Positions 4,575 to 8,553 of a stretch of 8,553 nt of DNA are shown here, piece by piece. The translations under genes and the position numbers were made by a program. The stretch comes from Anaerolineae bacterium (GTDB lineage: Bacteria > Chloroflexota > Anaerolineae > UBA4142), in assembly GCA_027457205.1 (NCBI GenBank), contig DAIDTM010000162.1, positions 1-8,553 on the forward strand, given 5' to 3'. The notes beneath the pieces were generated by a model that saw only the letters and a program-made list of their open reading frames with translations, was not told the origin of the DNA and did not search any database. Position 1 is the stretch's first letter. Each line of letters starts with the position of its first letter.

Positions 4575-7363
4575 TTCAACGCGGCTTTGAGCCACTCCTT
4601 ATCCGCCGGCAAATTGTAGCAGCGAACGCCGGTCGCGTTGTAGATCGCGTTGATGATCGCCGGCGCGGTCGGAATCGACGCGAGTTCGCCCACGCCTTTC
4701 GCGCCGTACGGACCATCCTTCGTTTCGTCTTCGACGAAGAATGTGATGACCTCAGGCGTCTGGTCGATGGTGGGCAGGCGGCATTTGTAGAGCGAATCGG
4801 TCTGCACGTAGCCGTCTTTCATCACGAAATTTTCCTGCAGCGCCATCCCCAGTCCCATCGAAATACTGCCTTCGACCTGCCCCAGCAGCGCGAGCGGATT
4901 CATCACGCGTCCCACGTCGCACGCGGCGATCACTTTCAAAACTTTTGTCTCGCCGGTCTTGACGTCCACCTCGACGAGCACCGCTTGCGCGCCAAAACCA
5001 AACGCAAAGTGCTGATACTTTTCGGTCTGCGGCGCGACGTATTGATAACTGACTTTCGGCACGCGCCCCTCGCGCCGCGCTTGCTTGATGACATCGGTCA
5101 GTGACACGCCGCGTCCGTTGTAGCTCACTGTGCCATCCGCAAACACTAGACTTTCCGGCGCGGCGTCGAGCATCTCGGCGGCAGTCTGGCTGAGCAGCGC
5201 GCGCGCCTCGCGGCTCGCATAGCGCGCGGCGTTGCCGGTGACGTACGTCTGGCGCGATGCTGTCGTTGCGAATCCGTCGAGCGTGCGGTCGGTGTCGGCG
5301 ACGAGCACATCCACTTTGTCGTACGGTACGCCCAGTTCTTCGGCGACGATTTGCGCGAGCACGCCAACTAGCCCTTGCCCGATTTCCGCCGCGCCGGCGC
5401 GCACCGCCGCACGTCCGTCCGCGAAGAGTTCGACTTCTGCGCCTGCCGCGTCGTACGCGCCGCTGCCAAAGCCGGTGTTCTTATACGCGCACGCGACGCC
5501 CCACGCGCGCCGCTTGTCGCCTTCGACCGCGACGAACGCGTGTTGGTTCATCTCGGCGATCACTTTTTCAAGACACTCTTCGAGTCCGCAACTCTCGGTC
5601 ATCACTTGACCGGCGAGTGTGCGCTTGCCATATTTCAAAATGTTCTTGCGCCGAATCTCGATCGGCGAGATGCCGAGCGCACGCGCGACTTCGTCCATCT
5701 GGCTTTCCATCGCGAATGCGCTCTGCGTCACGCCAAAGCCGCGGAACGCGCCCGACGGCACGTTGTTCGTGTACATCGCGTAGGTATCGACCTTGACGTT
5801 TGGCACTTCGTACGGTCCCGCCGCGTGCGTCGTGCAGCGCAGCATCACGTGATTGCTTAGACTCGCGTACGCGCCGCCGTCGCCGTAAATCTCGACCTCG
5901 TGCGCGACGAGCGTGCCATCCTTCTTCGCGCCGGTTTTCATTTTGATGATTGTCGCATGCCGCTTGGGGTGAACGAGCAGCGATTCTCTGCGGCTCAAAA
6001 CTATCTTCACCGGCCGTTTGGTTTTCTGCGCGAGCAGCGCGATGTGAATTTGCACCGAAGGGTCTTCCTTGCCGCCAAACGCGCCGCCAATGAGACAATT
6101 GACGACGCGAATATTTTCTTCTGGCACGTTCAACGATGCCGCGATGCACGCGCGGTCGTTGAACGGGATTTGTCCGCCGCAGTAAACCGTGATGCGCCCG
6201 GTGGCGTCCGGCAGCGCAAGTCCAGCTTCTGGCTCGATGAACGCGTGCTCCACGGTCTGCGTGGTGTACTCACGCTCGATCACCACGTCGCTTTGTGCGA
6301 ACCATTCCGTCAGGTTTCCGTTGTCGAGGTGAAAGTGCGCGAGGAAATTGCCGTGCGCGTCGTGCGAGAATCGTTCGGGATGCTCGTGGACGAGCGGCGC
6401 GTTGGGCTGCGCGGCTTGTTTCGGTCCGGCGACGACCGGCAGCGGCTCGTACTCAACATCGATCAAGCCAAGCGCGTCTTGCGCAATCTGTTCCGATTCC
6501 GCGGCGACGAGCGCGATCGCGTCGCCGCCGTAGCGCACCTTATCGTAACACAACACGGGCCAGTCGATCTCGTGGACGCCGAAATCCTTGCGACCCGGAA
6601 TATCGTCCGCGGTCAACACCGCGACGACGCCGGGCAGCGCGCGCGCCTTGCTTACGTCGACGCGCTTTAATCGCGCGTGCGGATACGCGCTGCGAAGCGC
6701 TTGGGCGTACAGCATCCCTTCGACGTACAAATCGTCGGCGTAGATGCCGGTGCCGTCCACTTTCGCAACCGCGGCGGGGCGCGGCAGCGCGCGGCTGATC
6801 GCATGCATCGGCTTTTTCACCGACGGCAGCGGCGGCGCGGGCTGTCCCGCCAAATCCTCCACCGCGCGCAAAATCGAATTATATCCGGTGCAGCGGCAGA
6901 TATTCCATTCGAGCGCCTTGTCGATTTCCGCGCGCGTCGGATGCGGATTTTTGTCGAGCAATGCTTTGGTGGAGACGACGAATCCCGGCGTGCAAAAGCC
7001 GCACTGCGTCGCGCCGTGATTGATGAACGCTTGCTGGATCGGATGTAGCACGCCGTCCGCGCCGGCGATGCCTTCGATCGTCGTGATGTTCGCGCCGTCC
7101 GCGCGTTTCATCAGAACGAGACACGCGCGCACGGCTTTGCCGTCCTGGATGACCATGCAACTGCCGCAGTGCCCGGTCGCACAGCCGTCCTTGACGCCGG
7201 TGAGGCGCAGTTGGTCGCGCAAAACGTCCATGAGTTTTGTCTCGGGCGTCGCGGTGACGCGATATGGCTTACCGTTCACCGTCAGCGAGTAGGTCTGACT
7301 GGGTGACACCTGCACTCCCGAAGGGGTGCGGTGCAAGTGTTGGGTGATTGGGTGATTGGACAT
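4568..7363 (-). CDS. Molybdenum hydroxylase, selenium-dependent xanthine dehydrogenase type (FeS-Mo fusion)
   Basis: This 931-residue enzyme hydroxylates a purine-like or N-heterocyclic substrate using molybdopterin. Residues 25-100 are a plant-type 2Fe-2S ferredoxin domain (C61, C66, C69, C81). Residues 105-170 are the second 2Fe-2S domain (C121, C124, C156, C158; ICRCTGY). A hammerhead domain follows (about 203-265), then the Mo-binding domains with GAFGGKED, AFRGFGVTQ, TTASRQTYVTGNA and the C-terminal GAKGVGELAS, whose E893 aligns with the catalytic glutamate of xanthine dehydrogenases. No FAD domain lies between the FeS and Mo parts. This layout and the TASRQT signature match the selenium-linked group (XdhD/Se-dependent XDH), where labile Se is a Mo ligand; no in-frame selenocysteine codon is needed. 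The FAD partner and maturation genes are not in the window. The first 24 residues are atypical and partly repeat-encoded. The start has AGGAG 7 bp upstream. The exact substrate (xanthine, hypoxanthine, other) is unresolved. Confidence 0.9.
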   Translation of the reverse strand: MSNHPITQHLHRTPSGVQVSPSQTYSLTVNGKPYRVTATPETKLMDVLRDQLRLTGVKDGCATGHCGSCMVIQDGKAVRACLVLMKRADGANITTIEGIAGADGVLHPIQQAFINHGATQCGFCTPGFVVSTKALLDKNPHPTRAEIDKALEWNICRCTGYNSILRAVEDLAGQPAPPLPSVKKPMHAISRALPRPAAVAKVDGTGIYADDLYVEGMLYAQALRSAYPHARLKRVDVSKARALPGVVAVLTADDIPGRKDFGVHEIDWPVLCYDKVRYGGDAIALVAAESEQIAQDALGLIDVEYEPLPVVAGPKQAAQPNAPLVHEHPERFSHDAHGNFLAHFHLDNGNLTEWFAQSDVVIEREYTTQTVEHAFIEPEAGLALPDATGRITVYCGGQIPFNDRACIAASLNVPEENIRVVNCLIGGAFGGKEDPSVQIHIALLAQKTKRPVKIVLSRRESLLVHPKRHATIIKMKTGAKKDGTLVAHEVEIYGDGGAYASLSNHVMLRCTTHAAGPYEVPNVKVDTYAMYTNNVPSGAFRGFGVTQSAFAMESQMDEVARALGISPIEIRRKNILKYGKRTLAGQVMTESCGLEECLEKVIAEMNQHAFVAVEGDKRRAWGVACAYKNTGFGSGAYDAAGAEVELFADGRAAVRAGAAEIGQGLVGVLAQIVAEELGVPYDKVDVLVADTDRTLDGFATTASRQTYVTGNAARYASREARALLSQTAAEMLDAAPESLVFADGTVSYNGRGVSLTDVIKQARREGRVPKVSYQYVAPQTEKYQHFAFGFGAQAVLVEVDVKTGETKVLKVIAACDVGRVMNPLALLGQVEGSISMGLGMALQENFVMKDGYVQTDSLYKCRLPTIDQTPEVITFFVEDETKDGPYGAKGVGELASIPTAPAIINAIYNATGVRCYNLPADKEWLKAALKK
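7300..7357. repeat. Hairpin element with flanking direct repeats inside the 5' coding region
   Basis: Arms 7306-7315 and 7331-7340 are inverted; in the minus-strand mRNA all ten positions pair (one G-U). The loop holds a second small stem, CC-UUCG-GG. TGGGTGA occurs directly on both sides (7300-7306 and 7341-7347), like a 7-bp target duplication, and GGGTGATT is then repeated in tandem (7342-7349, 7350-7357). The whole block encodes roughly residues 3-22 of the molybdenum hydroxylase, ahead of its conserved ferredoxin domain. It reads as a small inserted palindromic element; mobility is inference. Confidence 0.6.
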
Positions 7364-7382
7364 GGTTCTTCTCCTGAACCAT
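7362..7382 (-). promoter_or_regulatory. Start-codon hairpin with the Shine-Dalgarno in its loop
   Basis: On the mRNA, AUGGUUC (7382-7376) pairs perfectly with GAACCAU (7368-7362), leaving a 7-nt loop AGGAGAA. The loop holds the complete Shine-Dalgarno of the hydroxylase gene, and the right arm includes the first two bases of its AUG. Such a structure can tune initiation, or be held open or closed by a ligand, a protein or temperature. The pairing is seen in the sequence; a regulatory role is inference. Confidence 0.55.
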
Positions 7383-7483
7383 CGAGCGGAGCAGATTGGC
7401 GGTCGGCACTTTTCGTCGAGCGAGGATGCTCAACGCCGTCACACACATCGGGTCTGCGACGACCAACGCGCCAGAGGGTTACG
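7364..7483 (-). other. 5' leader of the molybdenum hydroxylase mRNA
   Basis: This is about 120 nt from the predicted transcription start to the ATG. It holds no reading frame that I believe and no aptamer I recognise; it does not resemble the Moco or guanine riboswitch cores as I know them. Its only clear structure is the hairpin at the start codon. Its length leaves room for an unknown cis-regulatory RNA. Confidence 0.4.
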
Positions 7484-7489
7484 GAAAAT

Positions 7490-7518
7490 ATTTTAGCACA
7501 AATTGGAACGGCTGGCAA
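7490..7518 (-). promoter_or_regulatory. Promoter of the molybdenum hydroxylase gene
   Basis: On the minus strand TTGCCA (7518-7513) is followed after exactly 17 bp by TAAAAT (7495-7490). A TG one base before the -10 makes it an extended -10 promoter. It lies about 35 bp beyond the antitoxin stop codon, so the hydroxylase can be transcribed independently of the toxin-antitoxin operon. Confidence 0.72.
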
Positions 7519-7552
7519 AAAGAAAACGAAAGTTATGACAAATGCGCTCTCG

Positions 7553-7918
7553 TCAGACTTTCAATACCTTGTTTGAACGCGCCGCGCGCGCGATTCGAGA
7601 TCCTGCTCTCGTTCTGCTCTGACCGACTGCAGGTTTTACCACATCCCATACGGTCTCAGGATGTTTTGCGGCAACCTGAAGCAAAACGCGTGCCGCGCCC
7701 TTTGGCAGTCTGCGCCCTTGCTCCCAATTCTGCAATGTCGCAACACTAATTCCGAGCAACGCGGCAAATTGTCCCTGCGAGAGTCGATAGTTCAAGCGGA
7801 TTCGCTTCACGTCTGTCTTGTCCACGACAAACTTGCGCGACGGTGCAGTCTCACCGCGCAAAATTGCTCCGCCTTCTTGCACACTGGCTACAAGTTCTTT
7901 GAACAGTTCCTCTTTCAC
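7553..7918 (-). CDS. XRE-family antitoxin, NadS/HigA-like
   Basis: This 121-residue protein is the likely antitoxin and autorepressor of the preceding toxin. It opens with MKEELFKELVASVQEGGAIL and ILRGE (19-23), typical of NadS-type antitoxins. A Cro/C1 helix-turn-helix follows at about 38-92, with LSQGQFAALLGISVATLQNW and EQGRRLPKGAARVLL. The tail (98-121) is basic and less conserved. The start is GTG, overlapping the toxin stop in GTGA (7915-7918), with a full AGGAGG at 7926-7931, 7 bp upstream and inside the last toxin codons: classic translational coupling. Toxin-first order is that of higBA-type modules. Its target is probably the palindrome at 8267-8283. Confidence 0.9.
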   Translation of the reverse strand: MKEELFKELVASVQEGGAILRGETAPSRKFVVDKTDVKRIRLNYRLSQGQFAALLGISVATLQNWEQGRRLPKGAARVLLQVAAKHPETVWDVVKPAVGQSRTRAGSRIARAARSNKVLKV

Positions 7919-8232
7919 GGATATTCCTCCTCGATAATTCTCTTCAAGGTCTTGAGCTGCTCACGCGTCAAATCCTCTCGTTCACTCTTGCTGTAGATGA
8001 GCAGCATCAGCAATTGCTGCGGTGCTACTGCCCAATAGTAGATGACTCGTGAGCCACCGCGTTTGCCTTTTCCTCGGCTTGCCCAACGGAGTTTACGCAG
8101 ACCACCGCTTCCGTCCATGACCGCCCCGGCATTGGGGCGGTTGACCAATGTTTTTTGCAACTCCCGATACTCTTCATCTGACAACAACTCTCGTACTTGG
8201 CGCGTGAAGATTGAAGTTTCGATGATGACCAT
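7915..8232 (-). CDS. RelE/HigB-like toxin of a type II toxin-antitoxin system
   Basis: The product is 105 residues from the ATG at 8232. The sequence fits the RelE/HigB-type (RelE/ParE superfamily) mRNA-cleaving toxins: an N-terminal FTRQVRELLSDEEYRELQ helix pair, GSGGLRKLRWASRGKGKRGG rich in basic residues, then RVIYYW, LLIYSKSEREDLT and a closing helix LKTLKRIIEEE. Toxins of this kind act on translating ribosomes; for this one that is inference. A frame extended to a TTG at 8292 would begin in the -35 box of the operon's own promoter and is rejected. AAGG stands 8 bp before the ATG. The module sits between an ABC transporter gene and the molybdenum hydroxylase gene with its own promoter, so it is probably an inserted unit. 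Confidence 0.88.
   Translation of the reverse strand: MVIIETSIFTRQVRELLSDEEYRELQKTLVNRPNAGAVMDGSGGLRKLRWASRGKGKRGGSRVIYYWAVAPQQLLMLLIYSKSEREDLTREQLKTLKRIIEEEYP
7926..7931 (-). promoter_or_regulatory. Ribosome-binding site of the antitoxin gene
   Basis: A full AGGAGG, 7 nt before the GTG start and inside the toxin reading frame (the Glu-Glu-Glu codons near its end). It is much stronger than the toxin's own site, which would favour antitoxin excess as expected for a type II module. Confidence 0.8.
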
Positions 8233-8263
8233 TGAGGAGACCTTGATTGGCTTGTCGAGAAAG

Positions 8264-8292
8264 ATTATACGCCATTGGCGTATGGCTGTCAA
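8264..8292 (-). promoter_or_regulatory. Consensus promoter of the toxin-antitoxin operon
   Basis: TTGACA (8292-8287) and TATAAT (8269-8264) on the minus strand are exact consensus hexamers with the optimal 17-bp spacer. Transcription should start near 8257, about 25 nt before the toxin ATG at 8232. The -35 box begins 18 bp after the stop codon of the ABC ATPase gene, so the module carries its own strong promoter and would need repression. Confidence 0.87.
8267..8283. promoter_or_regulatory. Palindromic operator of the toxin-antitoxin operon
   Basis: ATACGCCATTGGCGTAT is a perfect 8+1+8 inverted repeat. It fills most of the spacer between the -35 and -10 hexamers and overlaps three bases of the -10. 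An antitoxin bound here would block RNA polymerase directly. HTH antitoxins of this kind usually repress their own promoter through such palindromes; binding here is inferred. Confidence 0.8.
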
Positions 8293-8309
8293 ATGATAGA
8301 ACGATGGGT

Positions 8310-8553
8310 TTAGCTAGCCATCATCCTCTTCGCCCCCGCCATCATCAGCCCCAGATCGTCCACTGGCGTATTCGGCGGGACGATGCCGACGATCTCGCCT
8401 TCGTACATCACCGCGACGCGGTCCGCCAGTGCGAGCACTTCGTCGAGGTCTTCGCTAATGAGCAAGATGGCGGTGCCTTGCGCGCGTTGCTCGATCAGCC
8501 GCCTGTGGATGTACTCCGTCGCGCCGATGTCCACGCCGCGCGTCGGCTGCGCG
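8310..8553 (-). CDS. ABC transporter ATPase, nucleoside/simple-sugar type, C-terminal part only
   Basis: Only the last 80 residues lie in the window; the frame is open at the right edge. QPTRGVDIGA is the Walker B-adjacent D-loop region of the second ATPase domain in ribose/nucleoside-type (RbsA-, BmpA/PnrA-associated) transporters. LLISEDLDEVLALADRVAVMYEG is the H-loop segment in the degenerate form typical of that domain, and the ending LGLMMAG also fits the nucleoside-type group. These proteins energise import with two permeases and a lipoprotein, none of which is visible here. Lying just upstream of a purine-type molybdenum hydroxylase, it may import a purine nucleoside or a related compound; that link is inference. 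Confidence 0.88.
   Translation of the reverse strand, partial: AQPTRGVDIGATEYIHRRLIEQRAQGTAILLISEDLDEVLALADRVAVMYEGEIVGIVPPNTPVDDLGLMMAGAKRMMAS

Noticed and set aside
5900..6670. A 256-residue plus-strand frame inside the molybdenum hydroxylase gene
   Set aside because: It is antisense to a clearly conserved coding region and is rich in Arg/Val/Asp with no recognisable motif.
4568..7363. Selenocysteine in the selenium-linked hydroxylase
   Set aside because: There is no in-frame TGA; in this enzyme class selenium is a labile cofactor ligand, not an encoded residue.
7364..7483. A known riboswitch (Moco, purine, xanthine) in the hydroxylase leader
   Set aside because: None of the conserved core sequences I know is present; only the start-codon hairpin is clear. 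A covariance-model search would settle it.
7552..7558. GTCAGAC as a second GntR operator; also at 978-984
   Set aside because: Only 7-bp matches to half of the palindrome with no symmetric partner, expected by chance.
8233..8292. N-terminal extension of the toxin from a TTG at 8292
   Set aside because: That TTG is part of the TTGACA -35 box, and the extension spans the operator and the -10 box, so it cannot be in the transcript.
1..8553. CRISPR array, tRNA, rRNA or transposase gene
   Set aside because: No regularly spaced direct repeats, cloverleaf or rRNA-like sequence, and no transposase motif, were seen on either strand.

Overview
This 8.55-kb window comes from a bacterial chromosome or metagenome contig. 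Its main genes are GC-rich and lie almost entirely on the minus strand. They use several GTG and TTG starts, and some gene ends run into small palindromic repeats. The gene set (an FeS-molybdenum hydroxylase of the selenium-linked xanthine dehydrogenase type, a YgeY-type M20 hydrolase, a nucleoside/simple-sugar-type ABC ATPase, ClpS) would fit an anaerobic heterotroph such as a Chloroflexota (Anaerolineae-like) bacterium. That assignment is inference from style and gene content; no rRNA or other marker gene is present.

Layout from right to left, which is the direction of transcription for most genes. The window opens inside the last part of an ABC transporter ATPase (8553-8310). A self-contained toxin-antitoxin operon follows: a RelE/HigB-like toxin at 8232-7915 and a NadS/HigA-like antitoxin at 7918-7553. 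It has a consensus promoter with a 17-bp palindrome inside the spacer. A 189-bp intergenic region then carries a strong promoter, a leader of about 120 nt and a hairpin that presents the ribosome-binding site in its loop. It leads into the 931-residue molybdenum hydroxylase (7363-4568). A small membrane protein with a SHOCT domain runs the other way (4059-4460) and ends in a rho-independent terminator against the hydroxylase stop codon. Beyond it, on the minus strand, are clpS (3940-3638), a doubtful 70-residue AT-rich reading frame (3602-3390), the ygeY-type hydrolase (3420-2185), a GntR/UTRA regulator (2077-1331) with its own consensus promoter and palindromic operator, and an AT-rich DUF4062-GHKL ATPase gene (1312 to beyond the left edge).

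How the genes may work together: the hydroxylase and YgeY are members of families that cluster in selenium-linked purine/urate degradation loci of anaerobes. The ABC ATPase looks like the type that imports nucleosides or simple sugars. A plausible reading is uptake and oxidative breakdown of a purine-like compound, with the GntR/UTRA protein sensing a small molecule. The window holds no FAD subunit, no SelD/YqeB/YqeC-type maturation gene and no further pathway enzyme, so the substrate is open. The toxin-antitoxin module and the DUF4062-ATPase gene look like accessory insertions in this metabolic neighbourhood.

The most notable signals beyond the genes are regulatory. Two promoter/operator units (at the GntR gene and the toxin gene) show that the longest reading frames overstate both proteins. 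The hydroxylase mRNA has two hairpins at its translation start, one in a repeat-like insert that encodes part of a non-conserved N-terminal tail. No gene-free stretch exceeds 300 bases.
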